64,000 bases of DNA, taken from contig JAAFJE010000002.1 of NCBI GenBank assembly GCA_013298025.1, forward strand, positions 124,001 to 188,000, given 5' to 3'. Each line of letters begins with the position of its first letter. Position 1 is the first letter of the stretch. Under the pieces are notes generated by a model, which saw only the letters and a program-made list of their open reading frames with translations, was not told the DNA's origin and searched no databases. The translations under genes were made by a program, and so were the position numbers. Positions 8,127 to 18,044 of this stretch are shown here, in pieces. This DNA comes from Cytophagales bacterium (GTDB taxonomy: Bacteria; Bacteroidota; Bacteroidia; Cytophagales; Spirosomataceae).

Positions 8127-11100
8127 ATGTTTGCCAAAAAATTAATACCAATTATTTTATTCAGCCTTATTGCTAATACAGTGTTGGCTCAAAAAATTAT
8201 CAAAGGTGTTGTAAAAGACAATAATTCAAATGAACCATTGATTGGAGCGAGTATAAAGGCATTGGGGAAAAATATAGGAACCTTGACTGATATAAATGGG
8301 AACTTCGAATTACGTGTACCAGACAGTACAACTACCTTGGCTACTTCATATACTGGTTATCAAGAGCAAAAAGTTTCAATTAGCAGTAGAAGCTACGTAA
8401 TAGTTCTATTAAATGCTGGAAAGCTGCTTGGAGAGGTAGTCGTGGTAGGCTATACCACTGAAAAAAAGAAAGACTTAACTGGTGCCGTAGCCGTAGTTAA
8501 ACTAGATGAGGTGAAAGATTTACCTACAGGAAATGTTATGAAAAATATTCAAGGAAGAGTTGCAGGAGTTTCTGTATTAACTGATGGTTCACCAGGATCT
8601 GCCGCTACTATTCGAATCAGGGGATCAGGCACATTGAATAATAATGACCCACTTTATGTGATTGATGGAGTACCTACAAAAAATGGTATGCATGAACTCA
8701 ATCCGGCAGATATTGCGTCTATTCAGGTATTGAAAGATGCTGCATCGGCTAGTATTTATGGTTCAAGAGCAGGCAATGGTGTCATTGTTATTACCACCAA
8801 AAATGCGAAGTCCGAAGGCGTTAAAATAACATTTGATAGTAACTTGTCAATGCAGCAATACGGCAACCGGTTACAACCTTTGAATGCACAGCAACGAGGT
8901 GAAGTATTCTGGCAAGCGAATGTTAATTCTGGTTTTAAGCCCACCTCGCCACTTTATAATTTTCAATGGAACGGAGATTTGAAAAATCCTATTTTGGGTA
9001 GCGTAAGTACCAATGAATACCTAGATGCTAGTAAAACTATGATTCCAGCTGATACCAGATGGTTTGACGAAATTTCGCAACAATCCTTTATACAGTCCTA
9101 TAATTTAGGGGTAAGCAAAGGTGGTGAATTGGGTAAATCCTTTTTCTCAGTGGGTTACTATAATCATGACGGAATCATCCGTGAAACTAATTTTAGAAGA
9201 ATAAATGTAAGATTGAATAGTGACTATTTATTGCTAAAAAAGAAACTTAAGATTGGTCACAATTTTCAGATTTCATATCAAGAGGAAAGTCAAATTCCTG
9301 TAGATCAAATACTATTTACATCATTGGTGCAACACCCCTTGGTACCTGTTCGTACAATTAATGGGGGGTGGGGAGGACCTATTTCAGGGATGACCGATAG
9401 GCAGAATCCCGTTCGACTTATTGAAGATAACAAGCAAAATCAATATTCGTATATAAGACCATTTGGGAATGTTTATTTAGAAATATATCCGTTTAAAAAT
9501 TTAACATTAAGGTCAAATTTCGGAGTTGATTATAGTATATTTTATTCAAGAGGACTCCAGAAAAGATACACATCTGGATTCTTAACTGAACCCAATAACC
9601 GTTTAAGTTCTAATGCAAATGTAGGAGGTAATTGGATATGGTCTAATACAGCAAACTATCATCTCGAAAGCGGTAATCATGAACTTAATTTTTTGTTTGG
9701 AACGGAGGCAATTAAATATAAGCAAGAGTTTTTTGGTGCAACACGCCAAGACTTTCTAATTGAAGATTTAAACTTTACTTATTTAAGTTCTGGTTCATCT
9801 GACCAAACAAATTATGGAGGTGGGCTAAAATGGTCATTGATGTCATACTTTAGTAAAGTTAACTACAATTTCAAAAATAAGTATCTACTTTCCGTAACTC
9901 TGAGAAGAGATGGAAGTTCACGTTTTGGTCCTAATAATCGATTCGGTAATTTCCCAGCCGCTTCACTGGGATGGCGAATTTCCGAAGAACCTTTCTTGAA
10001 TAATCTAACAAATAAAGGTATTGATCTTAAATTAAGAACAAGCTGGGGTATTAACGGAAATCAAGAGGTTAATCCATTGGCTCAATATAATATTTACCTA
10101 GCTAATTATGGGAAAGAAGATGCTCTATTTGATAATCCCAGACCACCAGTTTTTGTTCCGAAACTTGGTACGGCTTATGATATAACGGGAACAGATATAG
10201 GCAATTTACCGTCTGGCTATATTAATGTGCAGCAGGGCAATCCTAATTTGAAATGGGAAACGACTACACAACTAAATTATGGACTAGATTTATACATGAA
10301 TAAATTCAGCCTTTCTATTGATTATTTTAAGAAAATCACTTCAGATATTTTATACCTACGTTCACTTGTATCGGCTGTCGGAGAGGCGAGCAGTCAGTTT
10401 GTAAATGGAGGTTCTGTATCAAATGAAGGTATTGAAATTGTTAGTTCATACGATGGAAAAGTTGGAGCAGTGAGCTATGCGATAAACGGAAACCTCGCTA
10501 CTATTAAAAATAGAATTATTGATATCCCGAAAGATTTTTTTATCCGTCTTCCTTTGGCAAGTAATGTATCAAATGATGCTCAAATAGAATTGATAGGGGG
10601 AAAAACAATAGGACAATCACTCAATTCCTTTTATGGATATGTAGCTGATGGGCTTTTCCAGAATCAAACTGAAGTAGATGTCCATGCTACTCAGTCAGGT
10701 AAAGGCATTGGCAGAATTCGTTATAAAGACTTAAATAATGATGGCGTAATTGACAATAAAGACCAGACCTTTATAGGGAAAGCAGATCCATCTCTGGCTT
10801 TTGGTTTAAACCTAAAATTAGAGTATAAATCATTTTCATTAGAAACGTTTTTTCAAGGTGTGACAGGTATTCAATATTATAATAGCTATAAAACCTATAC
10901 AGACTTTGCCTCTCTATGGCCTGGAACAAATTGGGGCATACGAACGCTTAATGCTTGGTCAGAAAAAAATCCAAATTCTACCATACCACGTCTTACTTCC
11001 ATTGATTTAAATAATGAAGGAAGAGTTTCATCCTATTTTATTGAAAATGCTTCGTACTTGAAGCTTAGAAATCTACAGTTGGCTTACCAAATGCCTAAAG

Positions 11101-11264
11101 CTATTGTTGAAAAATTAAATTTCAAGAGTGTACGAGTTTATGTTCAAGGGCAAAATTTATTTACCATCAAAAGTAAACAATTCACTGGACCAGATCCTGA
11201 AAATCCAAACTTTGCATTTCCAATCCCAATCGTTTATGCCATTGGCACAAACTTAACATTCTAA
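8127..11264 (+). CDS. susC: SusC-family TonB-dependent oligosaccharide transporter
   Basis: 1045 aa. Signal peptide at 1-21 (ending VLAQ), a carboxypeptidase-D regulatory-like domain at about 23-105, the SusC motif GEVVVVGYTT, a plug domain with IRIRGSGTLNNNDPLYVIDG and ADIASIQVLKDAASASIYGS, then a beta-barrel to the C-terminal aromatic residue. It imports oligosaccharides across the outer membrane with SusD as lid and TonB as the energy source. The adjacent GH32 makes fructan oligosaccharides the likely cargo. The 124-bp gap to susD is consistent with one operon. There is no sensor or anti-sigma gene nearby. Confidence 0.95.
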   Translation: MFAKKLIPIILFSLIANTVLAQKIIKGVVKDNNSNEPLIGASIKALGKNIGTLTDINGNFELRVPDSTTTLATSYTGYQEQKVSISSRSYVIVLLNAGKLLGEVVVVGYTTEKKKDLTGAVAVVKLDEVKDLPTGNVMKNIQGRVAGVSVLTDGSPGSAATIRIRGSGTLNNNDPLYVIDGVPTKNGMHELNPADIASIQVLKDAASASIYGSRAGNGVIVITTKNAKSEGVKITFDSNLSMQQYGNRLQPLNAQQRGEVFWQANVNSGFKPTSPLYNFQWNGDLKNPILGSVSTNEYLDASKTMIPADTRWFDEISQQSFIQSYNLGVSKGGELGKSFFSVGYYNHDGIIRETNFRRINVRLNSDYLLLKKKLKIGHNFQISYQEESQIPVDQILFTSLVQHPLVPVRTINGGWGGPISGMTDRQNPVRLIEDNKQNQYSYIRPFGNVYLEIYPFKNLTLRSNFGVDYSIFYSRGLQKRYTSGFLTEPNNRLSSNANVGGNWIWSNTANYHLESGNHELNFLFGTEAIKYKQEFFGATRQDFLIEDLNFTYLSSGSSDQTNYGGGLKWSLMSYFSKVNYNFKNKYLLSVTLRRDGSSRFGPNNRFGNFPAASLGWRISEEPFLNNLTNKGIDLKLRTSWGINGNQEVNPLAQYNIYLANYGKEDALFDNPRPPVFVPKLGTAYDITGTDIGNLPSGYINVQQGNPNLKWETTTQLNYGLDLYMNKFSLSIDYFKKITSDILYLRSLVSAVGEASSQFVNGGSVSNEGIEIVSSYDGKVGAVSYAINGNLATIKNRIIDIPKDFFIRLPLASNVSNDAQIELIGGKTIGQSLNSFYGYVADGLFQNQTEVDVHATQSGKGIGRIRYKDLNNDGVIDNKDQTFIGKADPSLAFGLNLKLEYKSFSLETFFQGVTGIQYYNSYKTYTDFASLWPGTNWGIRTLNAWSEKNPNSTIPRLTSIDLNNEGRVSSYFIENASYLKLRNLQLAYQMPKAIVEKLNFKSVRVYVQGQNLFTIKSKQFTGPDPENPNFAFPIPIVYAIGTNLTF

Positions 11265-11388
11265 TATTAAATACATTAACACCAAACATATCACTGGAAA
11301 ATCAGTAACCATTCTCAGAACAAATCGGGAGATTAGTTGAAAATCAATCGTATTAGAAGAGGTAATTAAATTTTAAAAACAAAACTTT

Positions 11389-13107
11389 ATGAGAACTAAG
11401 TATATACTTTTAATCATTCAGATTTCTATATTTTTTTCTGGTTGTACTGATTTCTTGCAACAAGCTCCTCAAGCAGTACTTGCAGACGAAACGTTGAACA
11501 CACGTGAAAGTATAGAGGGGCTTGTGAATGCTGCTTATGCCTCACTTGCTAATGACCATTACACAACACCAGTCATGCTTTGGCCATATGGAGATTTACG
11601 GTCTGGTGATGCACACAAGGGGGGTGATGGACCAGCTGATATTGCGATCTATCATGCCATGGAAATCTTTACAACTTTGCAGTCAGACATGAGTACTTAT
11701 GCCCCCTCTACACTTGGGGATATCAGTAATAAAAAATGGGAGAGGCAATACATATTTATATCAAGAATAAACAATGCTTTAAGAAGACTTAATGACTACA
11801 AAGGGTCGAATTATCCTGAAAAAACTCAACGTATCGCAGAGCTAAGATTTTTGAGAGGCTATATGTATTTTGACCTGAAAATTCTCTACAAATTCGTTCC
11901 ATATATTACAGAAGAACTTTCAGTAGAGGAAATTGAAAAATTAAGTAACAGGGCATTGACAGATTTTGAGTTATGGTCAAAAATAGCTGAAGAGTTCAGG
12001 TTTGCCTCAGAAAACCTGCCTGGGACTATAGGAGATAAAGGAAGACCTAATAAGTGGACGGCAAAGACAATGCTTGCAAAAACATTGCTTTACCAAGCCT
12101 ATAAACAAAATGAAAATCATCAGGTAGAATCTATCGACTCGAAAAATTTAGAGCAGGTAGTCAAATTAGTTGATGAAGTTACAGAGTCTGGTTTGTATGG
12201 CTTAGAAACAGACTTTGCTAACCCATTCCGTTTTGTTTTTGAAAATGGTAAAGAAGCCATCTGGCAAATTCAGAGGTCTCATAATGATGGCACATCAATA
12301 GGGAATCTTGACTATTCGGCTATGCTAAGCTATCCGATGAGTAGTGAATATGGTTGCTGTTGGTTTCATATTCCTACGCAAAACCTAGTTAACTCTTTCA
12401 AAACTGACAATAATGGATTACCAACAGCTAATTTTAATGATTCGGATTTGAATCTTACAAAAGACAACGTTGACCCTAGATTAGACCATACAGTCGCACA
12501 ATCTGGCAAGCCCTTCAAATATGAGCAATCCCTGATTTACCAAACGAATACTTGGGCAAGACAACCTAGTATCTATGGCCCATACTCTTCCCTGAAAGAA
12601 GTAGAATCTCCAAAATGTTCATGTTTTGAAAAAATTCCTCCATTTATGTCAAGCTCAAAAAACACAATAATAGTTCGCTATGCAGACCTTTTACTATGGA
12701 AAGCAGAGGCATTGATAGAATTAAATCAGCCCAATGCTGGAGTTGAAATAATAAATAGAATACGAGCGAGAGCTGGAAATAGTACAAATCTTCTGAAAGA
12801 TAAGAACGGGAATCCATTGAGCATCTACAAGGTCGGTTTATATGGCAATCTTTCAAAAGATCAAGCAAGAGTGGCACTTAGAAGAGAAAGACGATTAGAG
12901 TTGGCAATGGAAGGACACCGTTTTTTTGACCTCGTAAGATGGGGGATTGCTTCAGAATATATGAATGAATATTTTATTAAAGAAAAGTTAAGAAGGGATC
13001 ATTTAAAGAGTGCCACATTTATTAAAGGAGTACATGAATATCTTCCAATTCCACAAATTCAGATCAATTTGAGTAAAGGGCTTTATATTCAAAATCAAGG
13101 TTATTAA
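11389..13107 (+). CDS. susD: SusD/RagB-family outer-membrane glycan-binding lipoprotein
   Basis: 572 aa. Lipoprotein signal with lipobox FSGC (Cys19). The N-terminal SusD segment TDFLQQAPQ is followed by TPR-like helices (AELRFLRGYMYFDL). The C-terminal SusD motifs include RYADLLLWKAEALIELNQ, INRIRARAG and RRERRLELAMEGHRFFDLVR. It binds glycans at the surface and caps SusC. The binding pocket cannot be read from sequence, but neighbours suggest levan or inulin fragments. It lies between SusC and the DUF4960-like gene in the same direction. Confidence 0.95.
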   Translation: MRTKYILLIIQISIFFSGCTDFLQQAPQAVLADETLNTRESIEGLVNAAYASLANDHYTTPVMLWPYGDLRSGDAHKGGDGPADIAIYHAMEIFTTLQSDMSTYAPSTLGDISNKKWERQYIFISRINNALRRLNDYKGSNYPEKTQRIAELRFLRGYMYFDLKILYKFVPYITEELSVEEIEKLSNRALTDFELWSKIAEEFRFASENLPGTIGDKGRPNKWTAKTMLAKTLLYQAYKQNENHQVESIDSKNLEQVVKLVDEVTESGLYGLETDFANPFRFVFENGKEAIWQIQRSHNDGTSIGNLDYSAMLSYPMSSEYGCCWFHIPTQNLVNSFKTDNNGLPTANFNDSDLNLTKDNVDPRLDHTVAQSGKPFKYEQSLIYQTNTWARQPSIYGPYSSLKEVESPKCSCFEKIPPFMSSSKNTIIVRYADLLLWKAEALIELNQPNAGVEIINRIRARAGNSTNLLKDKNGNPLSIYKVGLYGNLSKDQARVALRRERRLELAMEGHRFFDLVRWGIASEYMNEYFIKEKLRRDHLKSATFIKGVHEYLPIPQIQINLSKGLYIQNQGY

Positions 13108-13132
13108 TTTTTTAATTTTAAATTTTACTATT

Positions 13133-14395
13133 ATGATTTTTTCAAATTTATTCAAAACAAAATGGATGTCTCTTTTGGGCATTCTATTCCTTTTTGCCTC
13201 TTGTGATAAAAGCGAGACGGTGGTGCCAGGAGAGGCATCTATTATTACATTCTCAATCAATGGACAAAATGCAACGATTGATGAAAGTGCCAAAACAATA
13301 ACAATTGAAGTTGCCCCAAGTGTTGACATTACGGCAATTGTTCCGATTATATCTGTTTCCAGTGGAGCAACCACAATACCAGCCACAAATACCAAAATCA
13401 ATTTTTCACAACCAGTAACTATAACGGTGACAGATAAAAGTGGAACTGTAAAGAATACATATACTGTAACCGTTACAAAAAAAGTAGTTAAGCGAATGGC
13501 ATTTATTGGATGGGCAGCTAAGAACACTACTGAAGCGTGGAATGCACTGGATGGTACTGATTATACTTTAGATGATGACCAGGCCGCTTCTGAATGGTTT
13601 TTCAAAAATATGACTTCAGAGACCGTTGAAACGTATTATCTATCTTTTGAAGAGGTTGCCGCAGGAGCTGACTTGAGTAAATATAATGCTATATGGATTC
13701 AGTTTGACGGAGGCTGGTGGGGGGGCGAAGTAGCCCAATTTCCAAACAACCAAAAGCATTGCATTCTATCATCAAAAGGTATTCAATTTGATACACCTTG
13801 CAATGATTTAGCTAATAAATTCACAAGCAATATTAAAAAGTACTATAATGCAGGAGGTAATATACTACTAGGTAATTACGCAGGTATGCTCGTAGATGAA
13901 ATTGGAGTTGTTAGTAATGCGGATGCTCAACCAAATAATACTTTTGGGGGTGTAGGTGTTGAAACTTGCTGTACTGCTGATAACTGGGGTACAAGATGGG
14001 CCGCTGACCCTAAACATCCTATTTTTGATGGAGTAGTAACAGCTACAGATCCAAATTGTACTGGACCTTTCTACATTATGCTTGAGAGTGGGTCTCAAAG
14101 AAAGAACCGTTCTGCACAGTATAACCTTAATTTTGGTCCTTGGGCACCAAATGGCGATGCAGACCCCTTGGCAGATAGGAAAAAAGCTTGGCAAACTATG
14201 GTTGGTGGTATAATTCTTCAAGAAAATTGTGGAGGAAATGAAGCACAAACTGTGCTATGGGAAGCTAAAGGAGGCAAAGGTAGAGTAGTTGCTCATTTAA
14301 GCGGATTGTACGATTGGTATGTTGGAAATTCAGGTCCAGCAAATAACAATATCCGTATTTTAACCAAAAATACACTTAATTTCTTAGCACAATAA
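13133..14395 (+). CDS. DUF4960-like surface lipoprotein of a fructan locus
   Basis: 420 aa, starting 25 bp after susD. Lipobox FASC (about residue 24). Residues about 30-120 form an Ig-like DUF5018-type region (ITFSINGQNATIDESAKTIT, then TITVTDKSG and YTVTVTKK). From about 122 (RMAFIGWAAKN) a domain resembling DUF4960 follows, with aromatic clusters such as FDGGWWGGE and DNWGTRW that could bind sugar. Proteins of this type recur next to SusCD and GH32 in fructan loci. The likely role is surface fructan binding at the SusE/F position. The domain assignment is from memory of the family and should be searched. Confidence 0.7.
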   Translation: MIFSNLFKTKWMSLLGILFLFASCDKSETVVPGEASIITFSINGQNATIDESAKTITIEVAPSVDITAIVPIISVSSGATTIPATNTKINFSQPVTITVTDKSGTVKNTYTVTVTKKVVKRMAFIGWAAKNTTEAWNALDGTDYTLDDDQAASEWFFKNMTSETVETYYLSFEEVAAGADLSKYNAIWIQFDGGWWGGEVAQFPNNQKHCILSSKGIQFDTPCNDLANKFTSNIKKYYNAGGNILLGNYAGMLVDEIGVVSNADAQPNNTFGGVGVETCCTADNWGTRWAADPKHPIFDGVVTATDPNCTGPFYIMLESGSQRKNRSAQYNLNFGPWAPNGDADPLADRKKAWQTMVGGIILQENCGGNEAQTVLWEAKGGKGRVVAHLSGLYDWYVGNSGPANNNIRILTKNTLNFLAQ

Positions 14396-14596
14396 TTTCA
14401 ATCAGGGCAAATGCCTGATAAAATTTTATTTTTTAAAACTTATATTATTCAAATTGTAAAAGCTGGCAAATAGGCCTCTATAAAATTTTATAATTAGAAA
14501 CATAGAGACCCAAACCAATGAATATTTTTAAAATTTGAATATTTGTTATTTAAAATTTTGTTCATGCGTTTGTCCTACATTTTAACTTAGTAGGTC

Positions 14597-16846
14597 ATGC
14601 AAAATATTTTTAGAAATAATATTCTAATCAATGCCTTTACAGGTGTATTGATTTTGATGTTTTTCATTTTCTCAAAAAGTGTACTTGGTCAAGATTATAA
14701 AGAATTATACAGACCTCAAATTCATGTTTCTCCAACTACTGGATTTATGGGAGACCCCAACGGTCCCTTAAAATATGAAGGTAAATATAGATTTTACTGG
14801 TGGGGGCATATGGATTCTAATGACCTTATTTATTGGAGAGAAATTAACAAAGATGTTCTGAATGGAACACCTTCAGGTTTTGGAGAATGGAGTGGCTGTG
14901 TTGTCATTGATACTGCCAATACCAGTGGTTTGAGTCAAGGAAGTAATGTGCCTAGAATCGCCTTGTTTACACTGAATAATAATTCAAATGGTAATCAGTC
15001 TGTGGCAGCTGCGGTCAGTCAGAATGCTGGATCATTTTCATTTTTAGATAAAAATCCAGTTCTACAAACAAACGAGAAGGATTTCAGAGACCCTCAGGTT
15101 TTTTGGCATAACCCCACAAAAAAATGGATTATGATTATCACAAAATCTGACCAAAGAACCATTAGGTTTTACTCTTCTAAAAATCTGTTACAGTGGGAGT
15201 ACATGAGCGAATTTAAAGGTAGAGGAGCAGTAAAAGAAGTTTGGGAAGTACCAGATATGTTTGAAATTCCTGTTAATGGTGATAATAAAAACAAAAAATG
15301 GGTTTTAACTTGTGGCATGGGTCCCAATCGAATGCAATATTGGGTCGGAGATTTTGACGGCACTAGGTTTACACTTGACACAAAGGATAACCTTTTGACT
15401 GGGAGAAATTTTCAAGGTGACGTTTTTGAAGACTTTGAAACTGATTTAAAAAAGTGGACTATTACTGGCCAAGCATTTGGGAATAGCCCTGTCGAATCAG
15501 AACTACCTGAACAGCAGGTCGTCAGTGGAAAAATGGGATTTCAATATTTGAACTCATATCATGGTAAGGATCTTTCTGTAGGATTATTACAATCTACTCC
15601 TGTCAAAATTAATCAACCCTTCTTAAATGTACTTGTTGGTGGTGGAAATACGGGAAAGGTTGGAATTCGTGTCATAATAAACCAAAATGAAATTGGATCA
15701 ACCAGAAATACTAGAAATAGTGAGCAGTTTATGTGGCGTTCAATTGATTTAAGTAAATATATTGGAGAAACAGCCATAATTGAAGTTTTTGATGAAGCTA
15801 CTGGAGATTGGGGGCATATTAATATTGATCAGATAATTTTTTCAGACGTACAACTAGAGTTGAGGCTTGAAAATGCTAACTGGATTGATTTCGGAACCGA
15901 TTACTATGCAGGAAAATCCTTACGAAATTATGACGCTGATGATAGCAGATTAATTTATATGGCTTGGATGGGTAATTGGACTTATGCTCAGAATGTACCC
16001 ACTTCCCCATGGAAAGGGTCTCAATCTTTATTTAGAGAAATGGAACTTTTATATTCTGAGAAAGAGGGATATAGTCTGATACAAAAACCTATTAAAGAAT
16101 ATTTAGTTCTGAGGAAGAGTGATAATGAGATTAATAAGACTACTTTTTCATTCAAAAAGGAATTAAAAATAAACGATTTTAGAATACCATGGAATGTAGC
16201 GGAATTCAAGATTTCATTCGAGATTACAAAAGAAAATGGTTCATTTGGTATTAAATTAGCCCAAGGTTCAGCTCAAGAGATTGAAGTCAAGTTTGATCCA
16301 CAAGCTAATTTATTAAGTGTAAATAGAAGCCAACTACCATTTAGTTTCTCAGGACTTCAAACTACAACTGCTCCAATTTTTTTAAACGGGAAAAAGGAAA
16401 TTGATTTACATATTTTTCTTGATCAAGCATCTATCGAAGTTTTTGCTAATGATTATAAAACCAGACTCTCTCTTTTAACTTTTAACGAGCCAGATAAAAA
16501 TGAAGTAAGTTTATTCAGTGAAAATGAAGCCAAAGTTAAATATTTGCACGCATGGGAATTGAAATCAATATGGAACATTATCAAAGAGGTTAAGGTTGTA
16601 TTAGCAAATGAAAAAGAGGTTATAGAAAAAACTACCATTTACCCAAACCCTTCTGGCAATTCTATTGTATGCCCATCTATTCAACCAAGAAGCAAAGTTT
16701 ATATAATTGATTTAACAGGACATATTATGGATTGTATCTTGAATGAACCTCAAACTGTTGATGTTTCAAAACTACTCCCTGGCACATATTTTCTCGTCGT
16801 TAATAATGATGGCATCTCTGAAAAATTCAAATTTGTAAAAATATGA
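14597..16846 (+). CDS. GH32 fructan hydrolase with inserted beta-sandwich and type IX sorting tail
   Basis: 749 aa. Signal peptide ends near VLGQ (31). GH32 catalytic motifs: GDPNG (52-56, nucleophile Asp53), FRDPQ (163-167, Asp165) and WEVPD (Glu217 as acid/base). An insert at about residues 277-415 interrupts the propeller after GDVFEDFETD and resembles a galactose-binding-like or CBM domain. The propeller then resumes (YMAWMGNW), followed by the GH32 C-terminal beta-sandwich (IFLDQASIEVFAND). Residues about 680-749 (IYPNPSGNSI, then LPGTYFLVV) are a type IX secretion tail, so the enzyme should reach the cell surface. The substrate is levan or inulin; endo versus exo mode cannot be decided. 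Confidence 0.93.
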   Translation: MQNIFRNNILINAFTGVLILMFFIFSKSVLGQDYKELYRPQIHVSPTTGFMGDPNGPLKYEGKYRFYWWGHMDSNDLIYWREINKDVLNGTPSGFGEWSGCVVIDTANTSGLSQGSNVPRIALFTLNNNSNGNQSVAAAVSQNAGSFSFLDKNPVLQTNEKDFRDPQVFWHNPTKKWIMIITKSDQRTIRFYSSKNLLQWEYMSEFKGRGAVKEVWEVPDMFEIPVNGDNKNKKWVLTCGMGPNRMQYWVGDFDGTRFTLDTKDNLLTGRNFQGDVFEDFETDLKKWTITGQAFGNSPVESELPEQQVVSGKMGFQYLNSYHGKDLSVGLLQSTPVKINQPFLNVLVGGGNTGKVGIRVIINQNEIGSTRNTRNSEQFMWRSIDLSKYIGETAIIEVFDEATGDWGHINIDQIIFSDVQLELRLENANWIDFGTDYYAGKSLRNYDADDSRLIYMAWMGNWTYAQNVPTSPWKGSQSLFREMELLYSEKEGYSLIQKPIKEYLVLRKSDNEINKTTFSFKKELKINDFRIPWNVAEFKISFEITKENGSFGIKLAQGSAQEIEVKFDPQANLLSVNRSQLPFSFSGLQTTTAPIFLNGKKEIDLHIFLDQASIEVFANDYKTRLSLLTFNEPDKNEVSLFSENEAKVKYLHAWELKSIWNIIKEVKVVLANEKEVIEKTTIYPNPSGNSIVCPSIQPRSKVYIIDLTGHIMDCILNEPQTVDVSKLLPGTYFLVVNNDGISEKFKFVKI

Positions 16847-16879
16847 ACTTAAAGAAACGGTTTATCCACTATATTTTTA

Positions 16880-17242
16880 CACACCAAAGGTAAGATTATC
16901 ACTTTTGATGCTGAACAACAACGCTTACTAAAAAGTAAATATAGCTATGCCAACTGCACAAATCCCATGCGATTTGATGGTAAACTTTGGGTAATTTCTG
17001 AGATGAAATTACTACAATTCAACGCCCAACTAGCTGTTGAATCCCGTAGAAAAATAGATTTATACAAGTCGAATAAGGAAGTCACAGCAACTTACGCAGA
17101 CACGTATAGGTTTTATGGGTTAGATAATGAAGGGAACGAAATAAGTGTAAATTTTACGCCTTATTGCCCCCAAATAGCATATAAAAAATATACAGGACAG
17201 CTCAATGTTCATGCCTCTCGCATTCATATTCTTTTAAATTAA
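16880..17242 (+). pseudogene. 3' fragment of the secreted-protein gene
   Basis: This repeats the last about 120 codons of the gene at 6042-6743. The 5' part with the signal peptide is replaced by island DNA. An internal ATG at 16967 leaves a 91-codon frame, but it lacks a signal peptide and probably a promoter. Confidence 0.85.
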
Positions 17243-18044
17243 TACCTTCAAGGCAATTACAACGCATCTAATTGGCTCAAATACATTTCAGCTTGTTGTA
17301 AAAGCTCCTTTTTTTGTTGCGCTGGCATTTTATCGAGCGTTACATAAGCCATACCTATGCGTGGATTCCGTTGAAGTTTACTTCTGTTGCGTTCGTAAAA
17401 ATGCCAATAAAGTGAATTGAAAGGACAAGCCTTTGCTCCTGTTTTTTGTTTGTTGTCATAAAAACAAGAGCTACAATAATCACTCATTTTATCAATATAG
17501 TTTGCCGAAGCGGTATAAGGTTTTGAGCCAACAATACCACCATCGGCATATTGGCTCATGCCACGGGTATTGGTGATTTCTACCCATTCAATGGCATCAA
17601 TATAAATGCCCAAATACCATTTGTCCACTTCATCAGGATGAATGCCAGCTAACAAACAAAAGTTGCCAATCACCATTAATCGTTGAATATGATGGGCATA
17701 AGCCCTATTCAACGATTGACCTATACAATGCTTGAGACAATTCATTTTTGTTTTGCCTGTCCAGAAAAATGAAGGCAGCGAATGCTGGTGTTCAAAGAAA
17801 TTTAACTGCTTGAAATGGGGCATTTGGTGCCAATAAATGCCTCGCATATATTCTCGCCAACCAATAATTTGTCTTACAAAACCTTCAATTTGGGCAATAC
17901 TGATACTATCTTGGTTTGCTTGCCAATGTGCTACTGCTGTACTTACGATTTCGATAGGTGAAAGTAATTTAAGATTCATTGAAAACGACAAACGGGCATG
18001 ATACACCGACCAATATTGCATTGCCATCGCATCTTCGTAAGTGC
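16880..18044 (+). repeat. Long direct repeat, right copy (flanks fructan island)
   Basis: 1165 bp matching 6381-7545 with about three mismatches. The left limit is CACACC at 16880 and the right limit AGTGC at 18044. Beyond it the photolyase gene continues intact. Confidence 0.95.

Larger units (their letters stand above)
7546..16879 (+). mobile_element. Inserted fructan-utilisation island between long direct repeats
   Basis: 9334 bp of unique DNA lie between the two 1165-bp repeat copies. The contents are a sugar-porter remnant, SusC, SusD, a DUF4960-like lipoprotein and a GH32 enzyme, all on the plus strand. By eye the genes are more AT-rich and use more AGA/AGG arginine codons than the flanks. 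No integrase, transposase or regulator is inside. Removing 10499 bp by recombination between the repeats would rebuild one intact secreted-protein/photolyase pair. Confidence 0.8.

Noticed and set aside
7546-16879. Island as a classical transposon or integrative element
   Set aside because: No transposase, integrase, relaxase or short terminal inverted repeats were seen; the borders coincide with long homologous repeats instead.
16967-17242. 91-codon frame taken as an independent gene
   Set aside because: It is the truncated 3' end of the duplicated secreted-protein gene at 6042.
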